64,000 nucleotides of DNA from Tenodera sinensis. Lineage: Eukaryota > Arthropoda > Insecta > Mantodea > Mantidae. The position numbers and the translations under genes were made by a program. The DNA lies in assembly GCA_030765045.1 (NCBI GenBank), contig CM060968.1, positions 109,395,404-109,459,403 of the forward strand. The letters are read 5' to 3'. This document shows, piece after piece, positions 13,831 through 28,407 of the stretch. Numbering within the stretch: position 1 is the stretch's first letter; every line of letters starts with the position of its first letter. Under the pieces are notes generated by a model. That model did not search any database, was not told where the DNA came from, and saw only the letters and a list, made by a program, of their open reading frames with translations.

Positions 13831-14149
13831 CGAATGCATGAGATTTCGATTAGCGAATACTACTACTAGTGAGTGACAGTATCCAAATTATTGCATTCGA
13901 ATGCATGAGATTTCGGTTAGCGAATACTACTACTAGTGAGTGACAGTATCCGAATTATTGCATTCGAATGCATGAGATTTCGATTAGCGAATACTACTAC
14001 TAGTGAGTGACAGTATCCGAATTATTGCATTCGAATGCAAGAAATTTCGGTTAGCGAATACTACTACTAGTGAGTGACAGTATCCGAATTATTGCATTCG
14101 AATGCACGAAATTTCGATTAGCGAATACTACTACTAGTGAGTGACAGTA

Positions 14150-16720
14150 TCCGAGAACTTGCATTCGAATGCATGAAATTTCGATTAGCGAATACTACTA
14201 CTAGTGAGTGACAGTATCCGAATTATTGCATTCGAATGCAAGAGATTTCGATTAGCGAATACTACTACTAGTGAGTGACAGTATCCGAATTATTGCATTC
14301 GAATGCATGAAATTTCGATTAGCGAATACTACTACTAGTGAGTGACGGTATCCGAATTATTGCATTCGAATGCATGAAATTTCGATTAGCGAATACTACT
14401 ACTAGTGAGGGACAGTATCCGAATTATTGCATTCGAGTGCATGAAATTTCGATTAGCGAGTACTACTACTAGTGAGTGACAGTATCCGAATTATTGCATT
14501 CGAATGCATGAGATTTCGATTAGCGAATACTACTACTAGTGAGTGACAGTATCCGAGAACTTGCATTTGAATGCATGAGATTTCGATTAGCGAATACTAT
14601 TACTATTTAGTGACAGTATCCGAGAACTTGCATTTAAATGCATGAGATTTCGATTAGCGAATACTACTACTAGTGAGTGACAGAATCCGAGAACTTGCAT
14701 TCGAATGCATGAGATTTCGATTAGCGAATACTACTACTAGTGAGTGACAGTATCCGAGAACTTGCATTCGAATGCAAGAGATTTCGATTACTCAATACTA
14801 CCACTAGTGAGTGACAGTATCCGAGAACTTGCATTCGAATGCATGAGATTTCGATTAGCGAATACTACTACTAGTGAGTGACAATATCCGACAACTTCCA
14901 TTCAAATGCATGAGATTTCGATTAGCGAATACTACTACTAGTGAGTGACAGCATCCGAGAACTTGCATTCGAATGCATGAGATTTCGATTAGCGAATACT
15001 ACTACTAGTGAGTGACAGTATCCGAGAACTTGCATTCGAATGCATGAGATTTCGATTAGCGAATACTACTACTAGTGAGTGACAGTATCCGAATTATTGC
15101 ATTCCAATGCAAGAGATTTCGATTAGCGAATGCTACTACTAGTGAGTGACAGTATTCGAGAACTTGCATTCGAATGCAAGAGATTTCGATTAGCGAATAC
15201 TACTCCTAGTGAGTGACAGTATCCGAGAACTTGCATTCGAATGCATGAGATTTCGATTAGCGATTACTACTACTAGTGAGTGACAGTATCCGAGAACTTG
15301 CATTCGAATGCAAGAGATTTCGATTAGCGAATACTACTACTAGTGAGTGACAGTATCCGAGAACTTGCATTCGAATGCATGAAATTTCGATTAGCGAATA
15401 CTACTACTAGTGAGTGACAGTATCCGAATTACTGCATTCGAATGCAAGAGATTTCGATTAGCGAATACTACTACAAGTCAGTGAAAGTATCCGAGAACTT
15501 GCATTCGAATGCATAAGATTTCGATTAGCGAATACTACTACTAGTGAGTGACAGTATCCGACAACTTCCATTCAAATGCATGAGATTTGGATTAGCGAAT
15601 ACTACTACTAGTGAGTGACAGCATCCGAGAACTTGCATTCGAATGCAAGAGACTTCGATTAGCGAATACTACTACTAGTGAGTAACAGTATCCGAGAACT
15701 TGCATACGAGTGCATGAGATTTCGATTAGCGAATACTACTACTACTGAGTGGCAGTATCCGAGAACTTGCATTCGAATGCAAGAGATTTCGATTAGCGAA
15801 TACTACTACTAGTGAGTGACAGTATCGGGAATTATTGCATTCGAATGCATGAAATTTCGATTAGCGAATACTACTACTAGTGAGTGACAGTATCCGAATT
15901 ATTGCATTCGAATGCATAAAATTTCTATTACCGAATACTACTACTAGTGAGTGACAGTATCCGAGAACTTGCATTCGAATGCATGAAATTTCGATTAGCG
16001 AATACTGCTACTAGTTAGTGACAGTATTCGAATTATTGCATTCGAATGCATGAAATTTCGATTAGTGAGTACTACTACTAGTGAGTGACAGTATCCGAGA
16101 ACTTGCATTCGAATGCATGAGATTTCGATTAGCGAATACTACTACTAGTGAGTGACAGCATCGAGAACTTGCATTCGAATGCAAGAGATTTCGATTAGCG
16201 AATACTACTACTAGTGAGTGACAGAATCCGAGAACTTGCATTCGAAGGCATGAGATTTCGATTAGCGAATACTACTACTAGTGAGTGACAGCATCCGAAT
16301 TATTGCATTCGAATGCATGAGATTTCGATTAGCGAATACTACTACTAGTGAATGACAGTATCCGAATTATTGCATTCGAATGCATGAGATTTGGATTAGC
16401 GAATACTACTACTAGTGAGTGACAGTATCCGAATTATTGCATTCGAATGCAAGAAATTTCGATTAGCGAATACTACTACTAGTGAGTGACAGTATACGAG
16501 AACTCGCAATCGAATGCATGAGATTTCGATTAGCGAATACTACTACTAGTGAGCGACAGCATACGAGAACTTGCATTCGAATGCATGAGATCTCGATTAG
16601 CGAATACTACTACTAGTGAGTGACAGTATCCGAGAACTTTGCATTCGAATGCAAGAGATTTCGATTACTCAATACTACTACTAGTGAGTGACAGTATCCG
16701 AGAACTTGCATTCGAATGCA
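14150..16720 (+). repeat. Higher-order repeat I, copy 3
   Basis: TACTATTTAG (14,601), TACTCCTAGT (15,201), TCGGGAATT (15,825) and GAACTTTGC (16,635) each lie 3,284 bp after copy 2, i.e. 49 units plus one base. Homology with copy 2 stops near 13,440/16,720, where copy 2 continues into GCGAATACTATGACTAG and copy 3 into GCATGACATTTCG and ACTAGGGAG. The upstream part of copies 1 and 2 (GTGTGTGACAG to GATTTTCG) is missing from this copy. Confidence 0.82.
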
Positions 16721-18450
16721 TGACATTTCGATTAGCGAATACTACTACTAGGGAGTGACAGTATCCGAGAACTTGCATTCGAATGCAAGAGATTTCGATT
16801 AGCGAATACTACTACTAGTGAGTGACAGTATCCGAGAACTTGCATTCGAATGCATGAGATTTCGATTAGCGAATACTACTACTAGTGAGTGACAGTATCC
16901 GAATTATTGCATTCGAATGCAAGAGATTTGGACTAGCGAATACTACTACTAGTGAGTGACAGTATCCGAGAACTTGCATTCGAATGCAAGAGATTTCGAT
17001 TAGCGAATACTACTACTAGTGAGTGACAGAATCCGAGAACTTGCATTCGAATGCATGAGATTTCGATTAGCGAATACTACTACTAGTGAATGAAAGTATC
17101 CGAGAACTTGCATTCGAATGCAAGAGATTTCGATTACTCAATACTACTACTAGTGAGTGACAGTATCCGAGAACTTGCATTCGAATGCATGAGATTTCGA
17201 TTAGCGAATACTACTACTAGGGAGTGACAGTATCCGAGAACTTGCATTCGAATGCAAGAGATTTCGATTAGCGGATACTACTACTAGTGAGTGACAGTAT
17301 CCGAGAACTTGCATTCGAATGCATGAGATTTCGATTAGCGAATACTACTACTAGTGAGTGACAGTATCCGAATTATTGCATTCGAATGCAAGAGTTTTCC
17401 ATTAGCAAATACTACTACTAGTGTGTGACAGTATACGAGAACTTGCATTCGAATGCAAGAGATTTCGATTAGCGAATACTACTACAAGTGAGTGACAGTA
17501 TCCGAGAACTTGCATTCGAATGCATGAGATTTCGATTAGCGAATACTACTACTAGTGAGTGACAGTATCCGAGAACTTGCATTCGAATGCAAGAGATTTC
17601 GATTAGCGAATACTACTACTAGTGAGTGACAGTATCCGAGAACTTGCATTCGAATGCATGAAATTTCGATTAGCGAATACTACTACTAGTGAGTGACAGT
17701 ATCCGAGAACTTGCATTCGAATGCATGAAATTTCGATTAGCGAATACTACTACTAGTGAGTGACAGTATCCAAATTATTGCATTCGAATGCACGAGATTT
17801 CGATTAGCGAATACTACTACTAGTGAGTGACAGTATCCGAATTATTGCATGCGAATGCATGAGATTTCGATTAGCGAATACTACTACTAGTGAGTGACAG
17901 TATCCGAATTATTGCATTCGAATGCAAGAAATTTCGGTTAGCGAATACTACTACTAGTGAGTGACAGTATCCGAATTATTGCATTCGAATGCACGAAATT
18001 TCGATTAGCGAATACTACTACTAGTGAGTGACAGTATCCGAAAACTTGCATTTAAATGCATGAGATTTCGATTAGCGAATACTACTACCAGTGAGTGACA
18101 GAATCCGAGAACTTGCATTCGAATGCATGAGATTTCGATTAGCGAATACTACTACTAGTGAGTGACAGTATCCGAGAACTTGCATTCGAATGCATAAGAT
18201 TTCGATTAGCGAATACTACTACTAGTGAGTGACAGTATCCGAGAACTTGCATTGGAATGCATGACATTTCGATTAGCGAATACTACTACTAGGGAGTGAC
18301 AGTATCCGAGAACTTGCATTCGAATGCAAGAGATTTCGATTAGCGAATACTACTACTAGTGAGTGACAGTATCCGAGAACTTGAATTCGAATGCATGAGA
18401 TTTCGATTAGCGAATACTACTACTAGTGAGTGACAGTATCCGAATTATTG
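16720..18450 (+). repeat. Mosaic block with module P
   Basis: Contains the start of a recurring module P: GATTTGGA, ACAGAATCCG, GTGAAAGTATCC, TTACTCAATAC, ACTAGGGAG, GCGGATAC, GTGTGTGACAG-TATACG (17,421) and CTACAAGTGAG. This is followed by a run CATTTAAATG, GACAGAATCC, GCATAAGATTT, GCATGACATTT, ACTAGGGAG that reappears near 24.9, 28.6, 32.2, 37.9, 43.0, 46.9 and 52.0 kb. The GTGTGTGACAG-TATACG landmark of P occurs 17 times between 6,500 and 54,399. Confidence 0.75.
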
Positions 18451-18459
18451 CATTCGAAT

Positions 18460-21425
18460 GCAAGAGATTTGGATTAGCGAATACTACTACTAGTGAGTGA
18501 CAGTATCCGAGAACTTGCATTCGAATGCAAGAGATTTCGATTAGCGAATACTACTACTAGTGAGTGACAGAATCCGAGAACTTGCATTCGAATGCATGAG
18601 ATTTCGATTAGCGAATACTACTACTAGTGAGTGAAAGTATCCGAGAACTTGCATTCGAATGCAAGAGATTTCGATTACTCAATACTACTACTAGTGAGTG
18701 ACAGTATCCGAGAACTTGCATTCGAATGCATGAGATTTCGATTAGCGAATACTACTACTAGGGAGTGACAGTATCCGAGAACTTGCATTCGAATGCAAGA
18801 GATTTCGATTAGCGGATACTACTACTAGTGAGTGACAGTATCCGAGAACTTGCATTCGAATGCATGAGATTTCGATTAGCGAATACTACTACTAGTGAGT
18901 GACAGTATCCGAATTATTGCATTCGAATGCAAGAGATTTCGATTAGCGAATACTACTACTAGTGTGTGACAGTATACGAGAACTTGCATTCGAATGCAAG
19001 AGATTTCGATTAGCGAATACTACTACAAGTGAGTGACAGTATCCGAGAACTTGCATTCGAATGCATGAGATTTCGATTAGCGAATACTACTACTAGTGAG
19101 TGACAGTATCCGAGAACTTGCATTCGAATGCAAGAGATTTCGATTAGCGAATACTACTACTAGTGAGTGACAGTATCCGAGAACTTGCATTCGAATGCAT
19201 GAAATTTCGATTAGCGAATACTACTACTAGTGAGTGACAGTATCCGAATTATTGCATTCAAATGCAAGAGATTTCGATTAGCGAATACTACTACTAGTGA
19301 GTGACAGTATCCGAGAACTTGCATTCGAATGCATGAGATTTCGATTAGCGAATACTACTACTAGTGAGTGACAGTATCCGAGAACTTCCATTCAAATGCA
19401 TGTGATTTCGATTAGCGAATACTACTACTAGTGAGTGACAGCATCCGAGAACTTGCATTCGAATGCAAGAGATTTCGATTAGCGAATACTACTACTAGTG
19501 AGTGACAGTATTCGAGAACTTGCATTCGAATGCAAGAGATTTCGATTAGCGAATACTACTACTAGTGAGTAACAGTATCCGAGAACTTGCATACGAATGC
19601 ATGAGATTTCGATTAGCGAATACTACTACTAGTGAGTAACAGTATCCGAGAACTTGCATACGAATGCATGATTTTCGATTAGCGAATACTACTACTAGTG
19701 AGTGACAGTATCCGAGAGCTTGCATTCGAATGCATGAGATTTCGATTAGCGAATACTACTACTAGTGAGTGACAGTATCCGAGAACTTGCATTCGAATGC
19801 ATGAGATTTCGATTAGCGAATACTACTACTAGTGAGTGACAGTATCCGAGAACTTGCATTCGAATGCATGAGATTTCGATTAGCGAATACTACTACTAGT
19901 GAGTGACAGTATCCGAGAACTTGCATGCGAATGCATGAGATTTGGATTAGCGAATACTACTACTAGTGAGTGACAGTATCCGAGAACTTGCATTCGAATG
20001 CAAGAGATTTCGATTAGCGAATACTACTACTAGTGAGTGACAGAATCCGAGAACTTGCATTCGAATGCATGAGATTTCGATTAGCGAATACTACTACTAG
20101 TGAGTGAAAGTATCCGATAACTTGCATTCGAATGCAAGAGATTTCGATTACTCAATACTACTACTAGTGAGTGACAGTATCCGAGAACTTGCATTTGAAT
20201 GCATGAGATCTCGATTAGCGAATACTACTACTAGTGAGTGACAGTATCCGAGAACTTGCATTCGAATGCAAGAGATTTCGATTACTCAATACTACTACTA
20301 GTGAGTGACAGTATCCGAGAACTTGCATTCGAATGCATGAGATTTCGATTAGCGAATACTACTACTAGTGAGTGACAGTATCCGAGAATTTGCATTCGAA
20401 TGCAAGAGATTTCCTATAGCGAACACTACTACTAGTGAGTGACAGTATCCGAATTATTGCATTCGAATGCAAGAGATTTCGATTAGCGAATACTACTACT
20501 AGTGAGTGACAGTATCCGAGAACTTGCATTCGAATGTAAGAGACTTCGATTAGCGAATACTACTAGTAGTGAGTGACAGTATCCGAATTATTGCATTCGA
20601 ATGCATGAGATTTCGATTAGGGAATACTACGACTAGTGAGTGACAGTATCCCAGTACTTGCATTCTAATGCATGAATATTCGATTAGCGAATACTACTAC
20701 TAGTGAGTGACAGTATCCCAGAACTTGCATTCGAATGCATGAAATTTCGATTAGCGAATACTACTACTTAGGAGTGACAGTATCCGAATTATTGCATTCG
20801 AATGCATGAAACTTCGATTAGCGAATACTACTACTAGTAAGTGACAGTATCCGAATTATTGCATTCGAATGCACGAAATTTCGATTAGCGAATACTACTA
20901 CTAGTGAGTGACAGTATCCCAGAACTTGCATTCGAATGCATGAGATTTCGATTAGCGAATACTACTACTAGTGAGTGAAGGTATCCGGATTATTGCATTC
21001 CAATGCATGAGATTTCGATTAGCGAATACTACTACTAGTGAGTGATAGTATCCGAGAACTTGCATTCGAATGCATGAGATTTCGATTAGCGAATACTACT
21101 ACTAGTGAGTGAAAGTATCCGAGAACTTGAATTCGAATGCATGAGATTTCGATTAGTGAATACTACTACTAGTGAGTGACAGTTTCCGAATTATTGCATT
21201 CGAATGCAAGAGATTTCGATTAGCGAATACTACTACTAGTGAGTGACAGTATCCGAGAACTTGCATTCGAATGCAAGAGATTTCGATTAGCGAATTACTA
21301 CTACTAGTGAGTGACAATATCCAAATAATTGCATTCGAATGCATGAGATTTCGATTGGCGAATACTACTAGTAGAGAGTGACAGTATCCGAGAACTTGCA
21401 TTCGAATGCATGAGATTTTGATTAG
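18460..21425 (+). repeat. Higher-order repeat II, copy 1 (P plus CCTATAG module)
   Basis: Module P (GTGTGTGACAG at 18,962, GATTTTCG at 19,667) is followed by the CCTATAG module (20,410), then CCCAGTACTTGCATTCTAATGC, GAAGGTATCCGGATT, GATAGTATCC, TTGAATTCG, TTAGTGAATAC, CAGTTTCCG, the one-base insertion GCGAATTACTAC, TTGGCGAATAC, TAGTAGAGAG and GATTTTGATTAG. It has a private ACTACTTAGGAGTGAC near 20,766 and lacks the CCGAACTATTGC unit that copy 2 has at about 24,000. Confidence 0.8.
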
Positions 21426-24400
21426 CGAATACTACTACTAGTGAGTGACAGTATCCGAGAACTTGCATTCGAATGCAAGAGATTTCGATTAGCGAATACT
21501 ACTACTAGTGAGTGACAGTATCCGAGAACTTGCATTCGAATGCAAGAGATTTCGATTAGCGAATACTACTACTAGTGAGTGACAGAATCCGAGAACTTGC
21601 ATTCGAATGCATGAGATTTCGATTAGCGAATACTACTACTAGTGAGTGAAAGTATCCGAGAACTTGCATTCGAATGCAAGAGATTTCGATTACTCAATAC
21701 TACTACTAGTGAGTGACAGTATCCGAGAACTTGCATTCGAATGCATGAGATTTCGATTAGCGAATACTACTACTAGGGAGTGACAGTATCCGAGAACTTA
21801 CATTCGAATGCAAGAGATTTCGATTAGCGGATACTACTACTAGTGAGTGAAAGTATCCGAGAACTTGCATTCGAATGCATGAGATTTCGATTAGCGAATA
21901 CTACTACTAGTGAGTGACAGTATCCGAATTATTGCATTCGAATGCAAGAGATTTCGATTAGCGAATACTACTACTAGTGTGTGACAGTATACGAGAACTT
22001 GCATTCGAATGCAAGAGATTTCGATTAGCGAATACTACTACAAGTGAGTGACAGTATCCGAGAACTTGCATTCGAATGCATGAGATTTCGATTAGCGAAT
22101 ACTACTACTAGTGAGTGACAGTATCCGAGAACTTGCATTCGAATGCAAGAGATTTCGATTAGCGAATACTACTACTAGTGAGTGACAGTATCCGAGAACT
22201 TGCATTCGAATGCATGAAATTTCGATTAGCGAATACTACTACTAGTGAGTGACAGTATCCGAATTATTGCATTCGAATGCAAGAGATTTCGATTAGCGAA
22301 TACTACTACTAGTGAGTGACAGTATCCGAGAACTTCCATTCAAATGCATGTGATTTCGATTAGCGAATACTACTACTAGTGAGTGACAGCATCCGAGAAC
22401 TTGCATTCGAATGCAAGAGATTTCGATTAGCGAATACTACTACTAGTGAGTGACAGTATTCGAGAACTTGCATTCGAATGCAAGAGATTTCGATTAGCGA
22501 ATACTACTACTAGTGAGTAACAGTATCCGAGAACTTGCATACGAATGCATGAGATTTCGATTAGCGAATACTACTACTAGTGAGTAACAGTATCCGAGAA
22601 CTTGCATACGAATGCATGATTTTCGATTAGCGAATACTACTACTAGTGAGTGACAGTATCCGAGAACTTGCATTCGAATGCATGAGATTTCGATTAGCGA
22701 ATACTACTACTAGTGAGTGACAGTATCCGAGAACTTGCATTCGAATGCATGAGATTTCGATTAGCGAATACTACTACTAGTGAGTGACAGTATCCGAGAA
22801 CTTGCATGCGAATGCATGAGATTTGGATTAGCGAATACTACTACTAGTGAGTGACAGTATCCGAGAACTTGCATTCGAATGCAAGAGATTTCGATTAGCG
22901 AATACTACTACTAGTGAGTGACAGAATCCGAGAACTTGCATTCGAATGCATGAGATTTCGATTAGCGAATACTACTACTAGTGAGTGAAAGTATCCGATA
23001 ACTTGCATTCGAATGCAAGAGATTTCGATTACTCAATACTACTACTAGTGAGTGACAGTATCCGAGAACTTGCATTCGAATGCATGAGATTTCGATTAGC
23101 GAATACTACTACAAGTAAGTGACAGTATCCGAGAACTTGCAATCGAATGCATGAGATTTCGATTAGCGAATACTACTACTAGTGAGTGACAGCATACGAG
23201 AACTTGCATTCGAATGCATGAGATCTCGATTAGCGAATACTACTACTAGTGAGTGACAGTATCCGAGAACTTGCATTCGAATGCAAGAGATTTCGATTAC
23301 TCAATACTACTACTAGTGAGTGACAGTATCCGAGAACTTGCATTCGAATGCATGAGATTTCGATTAGCGAATACTACTACTAGTGAGTGACAGTATCCGA
23401 GAACTTGCATTCGAATGCAAGAGATTTCGATTAGCGAATTCTACTACTAGTGAGTGACAGTATCCGAGAATTTGCATTCGAATGCAAGAGATTTCCTATA
23501 GCGAACACTACTACTAGTGAGTGACAGTATCCGAATTATTGCATTCGAATGCAAGAGATTTCGATTAGCGAATACTACTACTAGTGAGTGACAGTATCCG
23601 AGAACTTGCATTCGAATGTAAGAGACTTCGATTAGCGAATACTACTAGTAGTGAGTGACAGTATCCGAATTATTGCATTCGAATGCATGAGATTTCGATT
23701 AGGGAATACTACGACTAGTGAGTAACAGTATCCCAGTACTTGCATTCTAATGCATGAATATTCGATTAGCGAATACTACTACTAGTGAGTGACAGTATCC
23801 CAGAACTTGCATTCGAATGCATGAAATTTCGATTAGCGAATACTACTACTAGTGAGTGACAGTATCCGAATTATTGCATTCGAATGCATGAAACTTCGAT
23901 TAGCGAATACTACTACTAGTAAGTGACAGTATCCGAATTATTGCATTCGAATGCACGAAATTTCGATTAGCGAATACTACTACTAGTGAGTGACAGTATC
24001 CGAACTATTGCATTCGAATGCATGAAATTTCAATTAGCGAATACTACTACTAGTGAGTGACAGTATCCCAGAACTTGCATTCGAATGCATGAGATTTCGA
24101 TTAGCGAATACTACTACTAGTGAGTGAAGGTATCCGGATTATTGCATTCCAATGCATGAGATTTCGATTAGCGAATACTACTACTAGTGAGTGATAGTAT
24201 CCGAGAACTTGCATTCGAATGCATGAGATTTCGATTAGCGAATACTACTACTAGTGAGTGACAGTATCCGAGAACTTGAATTCGAATGCATGAGATTTCG
24301 ATTAGTGAATACTACTACTAGTGAGTGACAGTTTCCGAATTATTGCATTCGAATGCAAGAGATTTCGATTAGCGAATACTACTACTAGTGAGTGACAGTA

Positions 24401-24575
24401 TCCGAGAACTTGCATTCGAATGCAAGAGATTTCGATTAGCGAATTACTACTACTAGTGAGTGACAATATCCAAATTATTGCATTCGAATGCATGAGATTT
24501 CGATTGGCGAATACTACTAGTAGAGAGTGACAGTATCCGAGAACTTGCATTCGAATGCATGAGATTTTGATTAGC
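21426..24575 (+). repeat. Higher-order repeat II, copy 2
   Basis: Same order of landmarks as copy 1: GTGTGTGACAG at 21,977 (+3,015), GATTTTCG at 22,615 (+2,948), CCTATAG at 23,492 (+3,082) and the GAATTACTAC insertion 3,149 bp later. These are 45, 44, 46 and 47 units, so the copies differ by gains and losses of whole monomers. One gain is the CCGAACTATTGC unit with TTTCAATTAG near 24,000-24,035. This copy adds GCATACGAGAAC and GATCTCG units upstream of CCTATAG that copy 1 lacks in part. Confidence 0.8.
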
Positions 24576-24724
24576 GAATACTACTACTAGTGAGTGACAG
24601 TATCCAAATTATTGCATTCGAATGCATGAGATTTCGATTAGCGAATACTACTACTAGTGAGTGACAGTATCCGAATTATTGCATTCGAATGCATGAGATT
24701 TCGATTAGCGAATACTACTACTAG

Positions 24725-27700
24725 TGAGTGACAGTATCCGAATTATTGCATTCGAATGCAAGAAATTTCGGTTAGCGAATACTACTACTAGTGAGTGACA
24801 GTATCCGAATTATTGCATTCGAATGCACGAAATTTCGATTAGCGAATACTACTACTAGTGAGTGACAGTATCCGAGAACTTGCATTTAAATGCATGAGAT
24901 TTCGATTAGCGAATACTACTACTAGTGAGTGACAGAATCCGAGAACTTGCATTCGAATGCATGAGATTTCGATTAGCGAATACTACTACTAGTGAGTGAC
25001 AGTATCCGAGAACTTGCATTCGAATGCATAAGATTTCGATTAGCGAATACTACTACTAGTGAGTGACAGTATCCGAGAACTTGCATTCGAATGCATGACA
25101 TTTCGATTAGCGAATACTACTACTAGGGAGTGACAGTATCCGAGAACTTGCATTCGAATACAAGAGATTTCGATTAGCGAATACTACTACTAGTGAGTGA
25201 CAGTATTCGAGAACTTGCATTCGAATGCATGAGATTTCGATTAGCGAATACTACTACTAGTGAGTGACAGTATCCGAATTATTGCATTCGAATGCAAGAG
25301 ATTTGGATTAGCGAATACTACTACTAGTGAGTGACAGTATCCGAGAACTTGCATTCGAATGCAAGAGATTTCGATTAGCGAATACTACTACTAGTGAGTG
25401 ACAGAATCCGAGAACTTGCATTCGAATGCATGAGATTTCGATTAGCGAATACTACTACTAGTGAGTGAAAGTATCCGAGAACTTGCATTCGAATGCAAGA
25501 GATTTCGATTACTCAATACTACTACTAGTGAGTGACAGTATCCGAGAACTTGCATTCGAATGCATGAGATTTCGATTAGCGAATACTACTACTAGGGAGT
25601 GACAGTATCCGAGAACTTGCATTCGAATGCAAGAGATTTCGATTAGCGAATACTACTACTAGTGAGTGACAGTATCCGAGAACTTGCATTCGAATGCATG
25701 AGATTTCGATTAGCGAATACTACTACTAGTGAGTGACAGTATCCGAATTATTGCATTCGAATGCAAGAGATTTCCATTAGCGAATACTACTACTAGTGTG
25801 TGACAGTATACGAGAACTTGCATTCGAATGCAAGAGATTTCGATTAGCGAATACTACTACAAGTGAGTGACAGTATCCGAGAACTTGCATTCGAATGCAT
25901 GAGATTTCGATTAGCGAATACTACTACTAGTGAGTGACAGTATCCGAGAACTTGCATTCGAATGCAAGAGATTTCGATTAGCGAATACTACTACTAGTGA
26001 GTGACAGTATCCGAGAACTTGCATTCGAATGCATGAAATTTCGATTAGCGAATACTACTACTAGTGAGTGACAGTATCCGAATTATTGCATTCGAATGCA
26101 AGAGATTTCGATTAGCGAATACTACTACTAGTGAGTGACAGTATCCGAGAACTTGCATTCGAATGCATGAGATTTCGATTAGCGAATACTACTACTAGTG
26201 AGTGACAGTATCCGAGAACTTCCATTCAAATGCATGTGATTTCGATTAGCGAATACTACTACTAGTGAGTGACAGCATCCGAGAACTTGCATTCGAATGC
26301 AAGAGATTTCGATTAGCGAATACTACTACTAGTGAGTGACAGTATTCGAGAACTTGCATTCGAATGCAAGAGATTTCGATTAGCGAATACTACTACTAGT
26401 GAGTAACAGTATCCGAGAACTTGCATACGAATGCATGAGATTTCGATTAGCGAATACTACTACTAGTGAGTAACAGTATCCGAGAACTTGCATACGAATG
26501 CATGATTTTCGATTAGCGAATACTACTACTAGTGAGTGACAGTATCCGAGAGCTTGCATTCGAATGCATGAGATTTCGATTAGCGAATACTACTACTAGT
26601 GAGTGACAGTATCCGAGAACTTGCACTCGAATGCATGAGATTTCGATTAGCGAATACTACTACTAGTGAGTGACAGTATCCGAGAACTTGCATTCGAATG
26701 CATGAGATTTCGATTAGCGAATACTACTACTAGTGAGTGACAGTATCCGAGAACTTGCATGCGAATGCATGAGATTTGGATTAGCGAATACTACTACTAG
26801 TGAGTGACAGTATCCGAGAACTTGCATTCGAATGCAAGAGATTTCGATTAGCGAATACAACTACTAGTGAGTGACAGAATCCGAGAACTTTCATTCGAAT
26901 GCATGAGATTTCGATTAGCGAATACTACTACTAGTGAGTGAAAGTATCCGAGAACTTGCATTCGAATGCAAGAGATTTCGATTACTCAATACTACTACTA
27001 GTGAGTGACAGTATCCGAGAACTTGCATTCGAATGCATGAGATTTCGATTAGCGAATACTACTACTAGGGAGTGACAGTATCCGAGAACTTGCATTCGAA
27101 TGCAAGAGATTTCGATTAGCGGATACTACTACTAGTGAGTGACAGTATCCGAGAACTTGCATTCGAATGCATGAGATTTCGATTAGCGAATACTACTACT
27201 AGTGAGTGACAGTATCCGAATTATTGCATTCGAATGCAAGAGATTTCGATTAGCGAATACTACTACTAGTGTGTGACAGTATACGAGAACCTGCATTCGA
27301 ATGCAAGAGATTTCGATTAGCGAATACTACTACAAGTGAGTGACAGTATCCGAGAACTTGCATTCGAATGCATGAGATTTCGATTAGCGAATACTACTAC
27401 TAGTGAGTGACAGTATCCGAGAACTTGCATTCGAATGCAAGAGATTTCGATTAGCGAATACTACTACTAGTGAGTGACAGTATCCGAGAACTTGCATTCG
27501 AATGCATGTAATTTCGATTAGCGAATACTACTACTAGTGAGTGACAGTATCCGAATTATTGCATTCGAATGCAAGAGATTTCGATTAGCGAATACTACTA
27601 CTAGTGAGTGACAGTATCCGAGAACTTGCATTCGAATGCATGAGATTTCGATTAGCGAATACTACTACTAGTGAGTGACAGTATCCGAGAACTTGCATTC

Positions 27701-28407
27701 GAATGCAAGAGATTTCGATTAGCGAATACTACTACTAGTGAGTGACAGTATCCGAGAACTTGCATTCGAATGCATGAGATTTCGATTAGCGAATACTACT
27801 ACTAGTGAGTGACAGTATCCGAGAACTTCCATTCAAATGCATGTGATTTCGATTAGCGAATACTACTACTAGTGAGTGACAGCATCCGAGAACTTGCATT
27901 CGAATGCAAGAGATTTCGATTAGCGAATACTACTACTAGTGAGTGACAGTATTCGAGAACTTGCATTCGAATGCAAGAGATTTCGATTAGCGAATACTAC
28001 TACTAGTGAGTAACAGTATCCGAGAACTTGCATACGAATGCATGAGATTTCGATTAGCGAATACTACTACTAGTGAGTAACAGTATCCGAGAACTTGCAT
28101 ACGAATGCATGATTTTCGATTAGCGAATACTACTACTAGTGAGTGAATTTATCCGAGAGCTTGCATTCGAATGCATGAGATTTCGATTAGCGAATACTAC
28201 TACTAGTGAGTGACAGTATCCGAGAACTTGCAATCGAATGCATGAGATTTCGATTAGCGAATACTACTACTAGTGAGTGACAGTATCCGAGAACTTGCAT
28301 GCGAATGCATGAGATTTCGATTAGCGAATACTACCACCAGTGAGTGACAGTATCCGAATTATTGCATTCGAATGCATGAGATTTCCATCAGCGAATACTA
28401 CTACTAG
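24725..28407 (+). repeat. 3,683-bp tandem repeat, copy 1
   Basis: Landmarks AGAAATTTCGG (24,761), GTGTGTGACAG-TATACG (25,796 and 27,269), GATTTTCG (26,501 and 28,108), GAGTGAATTTATCC (28,141) and CTACCACCAG (28,331) all recur exactly 3,683 bp later (55 units minus two bases). The unit holds two P modules 1,473 bp apart. A private base is seen at 26,891, where CTTTCATTCG replaces CTTGCATTCG. Confidence 0.88.

Noticed and set aside
20760..20780. ACTACTTAGGAGTGAC as a gene start region with a ribosome-binding-like AGGAG.
   Set aside because: It is a private variant of the ordinary CTAGTGAGTGAC unit boundary and no open frame follows.
21153..21401. 82-codon open frame on the minus strand, repeated identically at 24,302, 34,148, 37,364, 42,455, 46,341 and 51,432.
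   Set aside because: It is satellite sequence read across about 3.7 units. A one-base insertion (GAATTACTAC) makes two units a multiple of three, so the frame stays open by chance and the product is two versions of the same peptide. Copies are identical because the module was duplicated, not through coding selection.
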